From: Hyphomicrobiaceae bacterium
Lineage (GTDB): Bacteria > Pseudomonadota > Alphaproteobacteria > Rhizobiales > Hyphomicrobiaceae
Reading direction: 5' to 3'
Assembly: GCA_025359185.1 (NCBI GenBank)
Contig: JANYHF010000019.1
Span: forward strand, 33,988 to 97,987
Length of the DNA: 64,000 nt
Part shown: one piece after another, positions 18,201-25,534 of the stretch
How the letters are laid out: each line of letters starts with the position of its first letter
How positions within the stretch are numbered: the first letter of the stretch is position 1
Made by a program: the position numbers and the translations under genes
Notes under the pieces: generated by a model
The model's database searches: none
Told to the model about the DNA's origin: nothing
The model's input: only the letters and a program-made list of their open reading frames with translations

Positions 18201-19711
18201 GCCTGCTCATAGGTTTTAAGGCGTTGCAGCAGACGGGCGCGTGGTGTCGCCTCGGATGCCGTATCAGGTGCTGCTACGGCCGCCTCGGACGACTGCGCGG
18301 CCAGTGCCGCACTGTCCGGCAGCGGCGCGGCCGGAGCGTTGTCAGCTGGTGTTCCGGCCCCATTCTCAGCCGCAGGTTTGCCGTCGCCAAAATGCCCCTG
18401 CAGCGCCCGTTGCAGTTCTCGCGCGCGGGCCGAGATCGACGCGCGCGGTGCTGCGGGAGCGGTCTTGACGGAGCTGGCAGCGGGCGCAACGGGCCGCATG
18501 GTCGCACCGGTTGCCACCAGAATATCGCGCGCCGAGGCCGCCTGCCGGTTGCCCGCCCGCCGCATGTCATCGCGAAATTGCGTGGCTTGGCGCGCCATCC
18601 GTTCATTGGCCGCAGCCAGTTCCGCCCGCAGCCGGCCCGATTGCTCGCGCTCCCGTTCGAGGTCGCCCTCGACCCGGTCCATCCTTGCCTTCAGCCAGAT
18701 CTTTGATTCGCGAACGCTCGCATTTGACGCCGGGTCGCCAGCGCGCGTGATGGCTTCGTTCTCAGCGCGCAAGCGGGCGATTTCATCGGTCTGCCCACGG
18801 AACTGCGTATCCATCTGCTGCAAGCGCTCGACCGTCAAAGCGAGTTCATCGGGCGGGTTGGTCTGGGTTGGAACGCCCCTGCTTGCCGCTTCCAGATCGC
18901 GGTTGAGTTGTTGGATCAGCGCCCCTTGTTCGGCAATCTTGCCACGCAATCCGGGCGCATCGGTCCCGTCCTGCAGCCCGGCCATGGCGGCAACCGAGCG
19001 CGGCCGCATCGCAACCTCGCTTTGTAGCCGGTCGATGACGGCGCCGCGTTCGGCTAGCCGCGCCTTCAGCGATTCCATCTCGGCACGCAGCATCAGCACG
19101 GTGTCGCTGCTGCCGGTGCTGCCGCCGACACCATCGGCCCGGCGTTCGCGGGCTTGCGCGTGGGCTTCCTGGAACAGCGCCTGCAAGCGCTGCACTTCCA
19201 GCGCGCGCTGGGTGAGAATGGCGCGGCCATCTTCCAAGGCGGCAGCCTGTCGCTCCGACGTCGATCGCAGGTCATTGATGGCGGCATCGCGCGATTCCAG
19301 TAGCACGCGCGCATCTTGCAGCGACCGTTCCAGCGCTGGGATGCGCTCACTGACGGTCTGCTCCAGAACGGTGCGGGCGTTGCGATGCTCGTTCAGCCCG
19401 GCTTCGGTGCGCGACAGATCATCCGTATAGCGGCGGATTTCGATATCGCGGCGGTTGATCTCAATCTGCTGCCGGTGGGCGGCAAGCCGCACCTGATCCA
19501 GCTCGCGCTCCAGCTGATGCACTTTCAGCGCATATTCCGCACGCAGCAGATCCTTGTCGGCGCGGATCTCCTGCTCGCTCAGCGGCAGGGCATTACGCAG
19601 GCGCACGCTGGTGAGCCGGACGGCGCGCGACCAGAAGGCCGGGGCGGCCAGCAATGCCACGAGGCTTGCAGCAATGAAACCCATCGCCGCAAGCATGATC
19701 GATTGAATCAT
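18197..19711 (-). CDS. Membrane-anchored coiled-coil protein of unknown function
   Basis: 504 residues. One N-terminal transmembrane helix (MLAAMGFIAASLVALLAAPAF, 6-26) is followed by a Glu/Arg/Gln-rich, proline-poor region from about 45 to 410 that reads as a long interrupted coiled coil (LERELDQVRLAAHRQQIEI and similar). The last 90 residues are Ala/Pro-rich and disordered. No enzymatic motif is visible. The topology suggests a cytoplasmic scaffold on the inner membrane. It is followed downstream on the opposite strand by the phosphatase, with stops overlapping in a shared CTAG. I do not recognise the family. Confidence 0.7.
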   Translation of the reverse strand: MIQSIMLAAMGFIAASLVALLAAPAFWSRAVRLTSVRLRNALPLSEQEIRADKDLLRAEYALKVHQLERELDQVRLAAHRQQIEINRRDIEIRRYTDDLSRTEAGLNEHRNARTVLEQTVSERIPALERSLQDARVLLESRDAAINDLRSTSERQAAALEDGRAILTQRALEVQRLQALFQEAHAQARERRADGVGGSTGSSDTVLMLRAEMESLKARLAERGAVIDRLQSEVAMRPRSVAAMAGLQDGTDAPGLRGKIAEQGALIQQLNRDLEAASRGVPTQTNPPDELALTVERLQQMDTQFRGQTDEIARLRAENEAITRAGDPASNASVRESKIWLKARMDRVEGDLEREREQSGRLRAELAAANERMARQATQFRDDMRRAGNRQAASARDILVATGATMRPVAPAASSVKTAPAAPRASISARARELQRALQGHFGDGKPAAENGAGTPADNAPAAPLPDSAALAAQSSEAAVAAPDTASEATPRARLLQRLKTYEQA

Positions 19712-19800
19712 TCCGGCCCTGCAAAAACGGCTGCCGCAGCTAATTTCTGGAGCGCAGGAAGCCCGGCGGATGGCGCATTGTCAACCCGGCGACGCACGTT

Positions 19801-20589
19801 TTAGAAGGGGTTCCAAGTTGGCGACCGGGTAAATTTGAGATAGCCGACATTGGCGCCGATCCGCAGGCCGAGCCCGGAGCGGATGGGGGCCATGGTGACA
19901 GGGCCGCTTTTGAGGTAAGTGAGGCCAACGCCGCCGACGATATAGGCCTGCCCGCCGACGCCGGCATAGTCGTAATAGACATCGTCCGGGCTGTGCATAT
20001 TATAGACCAGAATCATGGTCTTGGAGCCCTCGCCGCCGAAGTCGTAGCCGACCGACGGGCCCTGCCAATAGACGTGCCGGTTGCCCGCATCCTTCGTGTA
20101 CAGAGTGCCCTCGCCGTAGCGCAATCCTGCGATGATCGCGCCGCCGCCTTCCTCGCCGAGAATGTAGCCGTTGGGCCGTCCGTTGTTCTGAAATGTGTAC
20201 TCGATGACGCTGGCAAGATCCGTCGTCACGCGGCCGAAAAACCTATGCCCGGCGCCACTTATATCTTCTGGCCCAAAGCTCGAGGGCGCGCCTTGGGTCT
20301 GCATCTGCTCGGGTGGCTGGACCGGATTGTCGTAACCGCTTTCGGCCGCCAGCGGGGCCTGCTGATAGACCGGCTGGGGCGCGCGGTAGGGCGGCGGATA
20401 GACCTTGGCGTAGGGCTTGCGCTTGAGCTTGGGATAAACGGGTGTGGACGGATCATAGGGCGCCGGCTGATAGGCGTTGGGCGTGTAGGCGGGGGCCGCG
20501 TCGCCGGTCTGCCAGGGCAGTTGCTCGCCCGAAATAGCAGCGGTGGCCGTCAACCCAAATAGACCTGCGGTCAGCCAAAAACGTGTCAT
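19801..20589 (-). CDS. eipA: DUF1134 envelope integrity protein EipA
   Basis: 262 residues with a signal peptide (about 1-20). Residues 28-105 are Pro/Tyr/Gln-rich and low in complexity. The C-terminal DUF1134 domain starts near 115 with ISGAGHRFFGRVTTDLASVIEYTFQNNG and includes the GEEGGGAIIAGLRYGEGTLY and VYWQGPSVGYDFGGEGSKTMILVYN blocks. EipA is a periplasmic beta-barrel-like protein shown in Brucella and Caulobacter to support envelope integrity and cell division, under CtrA-linked control. It is divergent from chpT across 329 bp. Confidence 0.88.
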   Translation of the reverse strand: MTRFWLTAGLFGLTATAAISGEQLPWQTGDAAPAYTPNAYQPAPYDPSTPVYPKLKRKPYAKVYPPPYRAPQPVYQQAPLAAESGYDNPVQPPEQMQTQGAPSSFGPEDISGAGHRFFGRVTTDLASVIEYTFQNNGRPNGYILGEEGGGAIIAGLRYGEGTLYTKDAGNRHVYWQGPSVGYDFGGEGSKTMILVYNMHSPDDVYYDYAGVGGQAYIVGGVGLTYLKSGPVTMAPIRSGLGLRIGANVGYLKFTRSPTWNPF

Positions 20590-20918
20590 GGAGCGCTCAT
20601 CGTCTGTGGAGGGGTGAGATACAACTCACACTGATTCGCCCTCAAGTGTCGTGGCTAAGTGTTGCCAAACTATGGCCAGCGCGCGGCCGCTTCGGGGCGT
20701 TCATACGCGTTCATTCGCGTTCATTCCTGTATCATTCCCGGCGATTGGGTGATGGTTCCGGTGTGGTCCGCACTCATTCAGAGGAAAACATTTCGCATCC
20801 GTGCCCGTTAGACCATAGCGGCGCACCCGAGCTTGGTGTAGATCAGCCATTAACCATGTCCGGTTGCGTTGCGTCTGCATCCCAAACCCCGCCGCACGAG
20901 CAATCGGAACCTCCTCGC
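20590..20918. promoter_or_regulatory. 329-bp divergent promoter region of eipA and chpT
   Basis: No gene is seen here. It contains a three-copy 10-bp repeat (20697-20726) and a single CtrA half-site TTAACCAT at 20850-20857, without a partner at the N7 distance on either side. Confidence 0.5.
20697..20726. repeat. Three tandem copies of a 10-bp repeat (GCGTTCATWC)
   Basis: GCGTTCATAC, GCGTTCATTC and GCGTTCATTC follow head to tail. The 10-bp period puts all copies on one face of the helix. GTTC half-sites recur at N6 spacing, one base short of the alphaproteobacterial LexA box (GTTC-N7-GTTC). Confidence 0.8.
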
Positions 20919-21587
20919 ATGACCACCAGCCCGGCCGCCACCCTCCCGCCTGTCGCAGCCACCCCCATCGACGATCTGGAACTGGCCGCGCTGATCTCAA
21001 GCAAAATCTGCCACGATGTGATCGGCCCCGTCGGTGCGATCTACAACGGGCTGGAAGTGCTGGCCGACGACGACGACGAGCAGTCGCGCGCCTACGCTCT
21101 TGAAGTCATCCGCAATTTCACGGAGCAGGCCTCTGCAAAAGTGCAGTTCGCGCGCTTTGCCTTTGGCGCATCGGGTTCCGTTGGCGCTACCGTCGATCTG
21201 GGGAACGCGGAGCAGATCGCCCGTGGCTTCATTGGCCAGGGCAAGCACAAGCTGACCTGGAACTGCGCGCCTGGCCAGATGCCAAAGGACCGGGTCAAAC
21301 TGCTTCTGAACCTGATCGCCTGCGGCGTCACAGCCTTACCACGCGGCGGCGAGATCGTCGCCTCAATCCGTGGCCGGATTGAAGACCCCATCATTGAAGT
21401 GCGCTGCATCGGCGTCAGCCCGCGCCTGCCGCAGCACCTGAAAGAATTCCTCAGTGTGCCGATGGTGCACAAGATCGACGCCCTCAGCGTGCAGCCCTAT
21501 TACACGACGCGGCTGGCCAAAACGGCGGGGCTGCGGCTGAGCGTGGGGCTCGAGGGCGTGGATGTCGTGATGAGCGCGGTGCGGTAG
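20919..21587 (+). CDS. chpT: Histidine phosphotransferase ChpT
   Basis: 222 residues from the ATG at 20919. The H-box LAALISSKICHDVIGPVGAI carries the phospho-accepting His32, followed by NGLEVL as in ChpT of Caulobacter. The second half is a degenerate HATPase-like fold (LLLNLIACGVTALPRGG) that docks response regulators but does not bind ATP. ChpT relays phosphate from the CckA kinase to CtrA and CpdR, controlling cell-cycle progression. An ATG at 20856 is possible but less usual. It is followed by a toxin-antitoxin pair and a response regulator. Confidence 0.92.
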   Translation: MTTSPAATLPPVAATPIDDLELAALISSKICHDVIGPVGAIYNGLEVLADDDDEQSRAYALEVIRNFTEQASAKVQFARFAFGASGSVGATVDLGNAEQIARGFIGQGKHKLTWNCAPGQMPKDRVKLLLNLIACGVTALPRGGEIVASIRGRIEDPIIEVRCIGVSPRLPQHLKEFLSVPMVHKIDALSVQPYYTTRLAKTAGLRLSVGLEGVDVVMSAVR

Positions 21588-21646
21588 GAGAACCAGCCGC
21601 CGGGTTGCTTGACCAAAAGCATCGCTTCGCTCATCATGGATGGGTC

Positions 21647-21889
21647 ATGGACTACTCCAAAATCATCACGATCGAACCTGGCAAGCGAAGCGGCAAACCC
21701 ATCATCCGCGGCCTGCGGATTACTGTGCAGGATGTGCTGGAATACTTGGCGTCCGGCATGACGGAAGCAGAAATTCTCACCGATTTCCCCGAGCTGACCA
21801 GTCAAGACATCCGGGCCTGCCTCGCCTTCGCCGCTGATCGCGAGCGCCGGCTGATGGGCGCCGGTCCTGTCATCGCTGTTGCAGAGTGA
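21647..21889 (+). CDS. DUF433 family antitoxin-like protein
   Basis: 80 residues from the ATG at 21647. The DUF433 winged-HTH core is visible as GKPIIRGLRITVQDVLEYLASGMTEAEILTDFPELTSQDIRACLAFAADRE. DUF433 proteins are commonly the first gene of pairs with a PIN-like DUF5615 protein and act as the antitoxin/DNA-binding partner. Here the stop overlaps the GTG start of the next gene by 4 bp (GTGA), giving strict translational coupling. Confidence 0.85.
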   Translation: MDYSKIITIEPGKRSGKPIIRGLRITVQDVLEYLASGMTEAEILTDFPELTSQDIRACLAFAADRERRLMGAGPVIAVAE

Positions 21890-22224
21890 GTCTGCTGTTC
21901 GACGAAAATCTATCTCTCACTTTGGCTGGGCGGCTGTCAGACGTGTTCCCAGGCGCTGAGCAGGTTATCTTGGTCGGGCTTGAGCACGCTGCGGACGACG
22001 TTATCTGGGCGCACGCAGCCGTCGCAAACCAAACCATTGTGACGAAAGACGCTGACTTCGCCCAGCGCAGCTTTCTCTATGGCCCGCCGCCTAATGTGGT
22101 TTGGCTGCGCATCGGCAACGCCTCGACAGGCGAAGTGGAAACGCTGCTGCGACGCCGGGCCGATGATATTGATTTGCTGCAAACAGGCGGCATCGCGGCA
22201 GGGATACTGATCATTGAAGCGTAG
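21886..22224 (+). CDS. DUF5615 PIN-like toxin
   Basis: 112 residues from a GTG at 21886. The PIN-like core has the acidic residues of the DUF5615 family: LLFDENLS near the N-terminus (Asp5, Glu6) and VTKDADFAQRS in the middle, with the WLRIGNAST strand after it. Such proteins are thought to be single-strand RNases paired with a DUF433 antitoxin (VapBC-like layout). The target is unknown. The pair is a small accessory insertion between chpT and the response regulator. Confidence 0.85.
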   Translation: MSLLFDENLSLTLAGRLSDVFPGAEQVILVGLEHAADDVIWAHAAVANQTIVTKDADFAQRSFLYGPPPNVVWLRIGNASTGEVETLLRRRADDIDLLQTGGIAAGILIIEA

Positions 22225-22345
22225 GCGCGAGGGATCGATGGCGTCGATGTGGTGATGAGCGCTGTGGGGTGGGGAAAACTGGCGACACTGCCGCAAACAT
22301 CATTCTAACCGGTTCGTCATATACGGACGTCCCCCGCGACACCCC

Positions 22346-22361
22346 CTAACCGCTTATTAAC
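22346..22361. promoter_or_regulatory. CtrA-like box upstream of the response regulator gene
   Basis: CTAA at 22346-22349 and TTAAC at 22357-22361 are separated by exactly 7 bp, matching the CtrA consensus TTAA-N7-TTAAC at all but the first base. It lies about 55 bp upstream of the response regulator ATG, a normal distance for activation. Confidence 0.6.
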
Positions 22362-22415
22362 CCCCCTCGGCCATGCTCTGCCCCAACACCATCACGCCGC
22401 CTCCCGGAGCCCGCC

Positions 22416-22793
22416 ATGCGCCACTGCCTGATCGTCGATGACAGCGATGTTGTGCGCAAGGTTGCAAAGCGCCTGCTGGAAGAGTTCCACATGACCTCGA
22501 CCGAAGCAGAGAGCGCGGCAGACGCCATGGAGGCCTGCCGGCGCGCCATGCCGGACGTGATCCTGCTCGACTGGCACACCTCCCCCGCCATGACCAGCCA
22601 CGATTTCATGTCGCTGCTGCGTCATACGCCCGGTGGCGATCAGCCGATCGTGATTTATTGCACAACGGACAATGATCATGGTGACATCACGCGCGCCCGC
22701 CAGAACGGCGCCAACGAGATTTTGATGAAGCCGTTCGACAAAGAATCGATGGGTAAGAAGCTGCGCGCGGCGGGGCTGGACGGAATCGTTTAA
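22416..22793 (+). CDS. Single-domain response regulator
   Basis: 125 residues forming one receiver domain with no output domain. The acidic pocket is Asp8/Asp9 (IVDDSD), the phosphorylated Asp52 is in LLDWHTSP, the switch Thr is in IYCTTD (about 83) and the conserved Lys105 is in LMKPFD. Such stand-alone receivers pass or drain phosphate in phosphorelays. Its place two genes after chpT and behind a CtrA-like box suggests a role in the CckA-ChpT-CtrA network, but no partner is proven. Confidence 0.9.
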   Translation: MRHCLIVDDSDVVRKVAKRLLEEFHMTSTEAESAADAMEACRRAMPDVILLDWHTSPAMTSHDFMSLLRHTPGGDQPIVIYCTTDNDHGDITRARQNGANEILMKPFDKESMGKKLRAAGLDGIV

Positions 22794-22855
22794 GCCGGAC
22801 GCACGTTGCTTCGCTCCGCCCGCAGGCCTAATCTGGCCCGCAACAAGGAGCCCTC

Positions 22856-23314
22856 ATGCGAAAAATCATCTCCGAGGCCGTCAAGACCGCCATGAAAGCG
22901 GGCGACAAGGCGCGGCTGTCCACTCTACGGCTGATCAGTGCCAAGCTGAAAGATATCGATCTTGCGGCCCAGGGGCTCGGCAAGGCGGAGGCGAGCGATA
23001 TCGAGCTTGTCGAGGCGCTGGCCAAGATGGTCAAGCAGCGGCGTGAATCTATCGAACATTTCAAGACCGGCAACCGGCCCGATCTGGTGGCCATCGAGGA
23101 GGCCGAGATCACGGTCATCGAGGGCTATCTGCCCAAGGGGCTGAGCGCTGGCGAGGTGGCCGCGGCCATTGATGCCGCCATCAAGGAGGCCGGCGCAGCC
23201 ACGCAGAAGGACATGGGCAAGGTGATTGCGCTTTTGAAGGAGCGCCACGCCGGGCAAATGGATTTTGGCGCGGTGAGCGGGCTGGTGAAGGCGAAGCTGA
23301 ACGTAAAGGTGTAG
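22856..23314 (+). CDS. yqeY: GatB/YqeY domain protein
   Basis: 152 residues, the full length of the stand-alone YqeY family. The conserved pattern is clear: M K A G D K ARLSTLRLI near the start, then KMVKQRRESIEHFKTGNRPDLVAIEEAEITVIEGYLPKG, and the C-terminal helical tail DMGKVIALLKERHAGQMDFGAVS. YqeY resembles the tRNA-binding tail of the amidotransferase subunit GatB; its own function is not settled. It ends 5 bp before a 17-bp inverted repeat. Confidence 0.93.
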   Translation: MRKIISEAVKTAMKAGDKARLSTLRLISAKLKDIDLAAQGLGKAEASDIELVEALAKMVKQRRESIEHFKTGNRPDLVAIEEAEITVIEGYLPKGLSAGEVAAAIDAAIKEAGAATQKDMGKVIALLKERHAGQMDFGAVSGLVKAKLNVKV

Positions 23315-23319
23315 GTTTG

Positions 23320-23356
23320 ACCCGGTGTCAGGCACCGCTGGTGCCTGACACCGGGT
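23320..23356. repeat. Palindromic GTGTCAGGCACC repeat after yqeY
   Basis: A perfect 17-bp inverted repeat (arms 23320-23336 and 23340-23356, 3-nt loop) carries the core GGTGTCAGGCACC. It starts 5 bp after the yqeY stop and lacks a U-tract. A relative stands right after iolB at 29593-29624, so this is a dispersed repeat and may act as an RNA-stabilising or terminator hairpin. Confidence 0.85.
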
Positions 23357-23532
23357 GATGGCACCCAATGAACGCAGGGTGGCGCAACGGCCACGGTTGC
23401 GCATTGGCCCATTGCCGCCGCTTGGGTGCCATCGTCTCGTCATGGTCGGCCAGCAGTTTGTGCGCAGTCCGGCGGGGCTGAGTCGTTGCGTTCACGGCCT
23501 TCCCGCGTCCAGAGTTGACAGGAGGTGCCGTC

Positions 23533-24141
23533 ATGCCCGCCCCGTTCCGACCCCTCGACCGCGACGCGTTCGCTGCCGCACTGATGGCTTTTGTCTGGGA
23601 CCGCCGCATCTGGCGCGTGGACATGCATCATACCTTCCACCCGTCGCACGCTGACTATGACGGCGAGCCGTGCATCGCTCGCATGTGCAAATTTCACGTC
23701 GTTGACCGCGGGTTCGACGACATCGCCCAGCATGTGTCGATTGCGCCAGACGGCACAATCTGGACTGGTCGCGATTGGAACAAGACGCCCGCCAGCGTTG
23801 GCGGCGTGCTCAATCAGGGCGCGTTCATGTTCGAGGCCATTGGCAATTTTGATGCGGGGGCTGACCGGCTTGAAGGCGAGCAACTGGCCAGCGTAGTGAT
23901 GGTGATCCGGGCCGTGCAGCGCCGGTTCCGCCTGCCGCCAGAAGCGCTGCTCTTCCACCGCGACGTGCCGGTGACGGCCAAGACCTGCCCGGGGACATCA
24001 GTAGACAAGGCGCAGATTCTCTCAAGAGTGGCACGGTTGCAGCTGCCTGAGGTGACGCCCTTGGCGCAGGTGATGCGGCGGGCTGTGCCGGCGGCCCGCG
24101 CGGGCGATGCAGGCGGGCTGCATATGCGCTCCGGATTGTAA
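23533..24141 (+). CDS. PGRP/amidase-2 type N-acetylmuramoyl-L-alanine amidase
   Basis: 202 residues from the ATG at 23533 (GGAGGT 7 bp upstream). The amidase-2 zinc ligands are recognisable: His32/His33 in MHHTFHPSH and His142 with Cys152 in FHRDVPVTAKTCPG. Central landmarks are FHVVDRGFDDIAQHVSIAPDGTIWTGRDW and GNFD. It cleaves the bond between muramic acid and the stem peptide. No signal peptide is evident, so it may act in the cytosol in recycling, or be released by other means, as phage-like endolysins are. No phage gene lies nearby. Confidence 0.8.
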   Translation: MPAPFRPLDRDAFAAALMAFVWDRRIWRVDMHHTFHPSHADYDGEPCIARMCKFHVVDRGFDDIAQHVSIAPDGTIWTGRDWNKTPASVGGVLNQGAFMFEAIGNFDAGADRLEGEQLASVVMVIRAVQRRFRLPPEALLFHRDVPVTAKTCPGTSVDKAQILSRVARLQLPEVTPLAQVMRRAVPAARAGDAGGLHMRSGL

Positions 24142-24167
24142 GCGGAGAGTTGCGGTTGAGGCGTAAT

Positions 24168-24181
24168 GGAATATATGTTCC
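24168..24181. promoter_or_regulatory. GGAA-N6-TTCC operator upstream of the RpiR regulator
   Basis: GGAA at 24168-24171 and TTCC at 24178-24181 are the core of a 16-bp near-palindrome (24167-24182, one mismatched pair). It ends 15 bp before the regulator's ATG, suggesting autoregulation. The same motif stands before iolC. As I recall, GGAA-N6-TTCC is the site reported for the RpiR-type IolR of Sinorhizobium meliloti. Confidence 0.75.
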
Positions 24182-24196
24182 ACCAAGGGAACATCC

Positions 24197-25063
24197 ATGC
24201 GTCGTCCAACCAAGTCAACTGCCGCCGCCGAAGCCCCGCGGGATTTTGACGGGTTGCGTGGCCTCGTTCTAGCGCGGGCGGGCGATCTGCCCAAGAAGCT
24301 GGCGCAAGTCGCGGCCTTTGCGCTGGAGCATCCGGACGAGGTCGCGTTCGGCACAGCAGCGTCAGTGGCCGCCAGCGCCAAGGCGCAGCCTTCGACCATG
24401 GTGCGGCTCGCGCAGGCGCTGGGCTATTCTGGATATTCCGATTTGCAGGCGGTATTTCGCGACAGACTGCGCGAGAAAGTGCCCGGCTATGCCGATCGCC
24501 TGGCCGCCCTGCACGCAGGCAAAGCAGCCGAGACCGGCGCGTTGCTCTCGGCCTTTGCCGGCGCCGCCATCCGCTCGGCGCAATCGCTGCGTGAGCGTAT
24601 CGATCTGGCGCAGCTGGCGACGGCCGCGACGGTCCTAACCGGCGCCCGCACGCTCTATCTCGCCGGGCAGCGGCGCTCGTTCCCGGCCGTGGCCTATCTG
24701 TCCTATGTGCTGGCCAAGCTCGCCGTGCCGCACCACTTGCTGGCGTCGCCTGCCGGCATCGATGCCGAGACGCTGACCCTGGCGGGGCCGGAGGACGCGC
24801 TGCTCGCCATCAGTTTTGCGCCCTACGCACCCGGCACGCTGGCATCGGTTCGGGTGGCGCACGAGCGCGGCATCCCCGTGGTCGCCATCACCGATAGCCC
24901 GTTTTCGCCGCTGGTGCCCAGTGCCGCCGCCTGGCTCGAAGTCATCGAGGCCGATGTCGAAGGCTTCCGCACTCCGTCAGCGACGTTTGCGCTGGCGATG
25001 ACGCTGGCGGTAAGTGTGGCCGAGCGGCGGCGCGTACCTCTAAACCGCCGCCGCGATCGCTAA
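24197..25063 (+). CDS. MurR/RpiR family transcriptional regulator, probable inositol repressor
   Basis: 288 residues. An N-terminal RpiR-type HTH (about 25-100; QVAAFALEHPDEVAFGTAASVAASAKAQPSTMVRLAQALGYSGYSDLQ) is followed by a SIS sugar-phosphate binding domain (about 130-260; TLYLAGQRRSFPAVAYLSY, LAISFAPYAPGTL, VVAITDSPFSPL). Its promoter carries a GGAA-N6-TTCC site that recurs upstream of iolC, and it lies beside iolG/iolC/iolB. It is therefore most likely the IolR repressor, released by an inositol breakdown intermediate. The ligand is inferred. Confidence 0.87.
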   Translation: MRRPTKSTAAAEAPRDFDGLRGLVLARAGDLPKKLAQVAAFALEHPDEVAFGTAASVAASAKAQPSTMVRLAQALGYSGYSDLQAVFRDRLREKVPGYADRLAALHAGKAAETGALLSAFAGAAIRSAQSLRERIDLAQLATAATVLTGARTLYLAGQRRSFPAVAYLSYVLAKLAVPHHLLASPAGIDAETLTLAGPEDALLAISFAPYAPGTLASVRVAHERGIPVVAITDSPFSPLVPSAAAWLEVIEADVEGFRTPSATFALAMTLAVSVAERRRVPLNRRRDR

Positions 25064-25437
25064 CGCAAGATCCCGTGCGATTTGAGCATCTCTTCAATAG
25101 GCGGCGCCGCATGTATGGTCGCGGCCGCCATTTGACACATTTGAGCAAGTTGTTCTGAGGTGCCGCTTTTGATCATGGCTTCCGACTCGGCGATGTTATT
25201 GACGACTTCGGCAAGACAGGTATCGCTTTCGAACTGTTCGGGGTCGAGGGCGTTGGCCGCGTTCAGGAATTGCACGGCGTCGGTGTCCTGCATGGCGTTC
25301 ATCGCCTCGCAATGGCGCGACGCCAGTACGAGCGAGAGGCCTGTGTCGAAGACGTCAGGTTTGACGATGCAACCTGCTTGAGCGGACGTTGACATGGCGA
25401 CTGCCAAGCCCAAGATCAAACTCACTCTATGTCCCAC
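25060..25437 (-). CDS. Small secreted hypothetical protein
   Basis: 125 residues. A signal peptide (MGHRVSLILGLAVAMSTSAQA, cut near AQA-GCIV) is followed by a Cys close to the cleavage site and three further Cys (about 43, 74, 96), which suggests disulfides in the periplasm. The rest is Ala/Glu-rich and helical. I do not recognise the family. Its stop overlaps that of the convergent RpiR gene by a few bases, and iolG lies 97 bp upstream on the same strand, so co-transcription with iolG is possible. Confidence 0.6.
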   Translation of the reverse strand: MGHRVSLILGLAVAMSTSAQAGCIVKPDVFDTGLSLVLASRHCEAMNAMQDTDAVQFLNAANALDPEQFESDTCLAEVVNNIAESEAMIKSGTSEQLAQMCQMAAATIHAAPPIEEMLKSHGILR

Positions 25438-25534
25438 TGCACCACCTCATACTGTGTTTGAGCCGGGCCGATTATAGCAAAAAGCCCAATGACAGTTGAG
25501 GCGGGCAGGTATTGGGGTTAATGGACCACCGTGG

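Noticed and set aside
20697..20726. LexA (SOS) box reading of the GTTC repeats
   Set aside because: Alphaproteobacterial LexA needs GTTC-N7-GTTC; the spacing here is N6 for both intervals.
20850..20857. CtrA site before chpT
   Set aside because: Only one half-site (TTAACCAT) is present; no TTAA lies at the required distance on either side.
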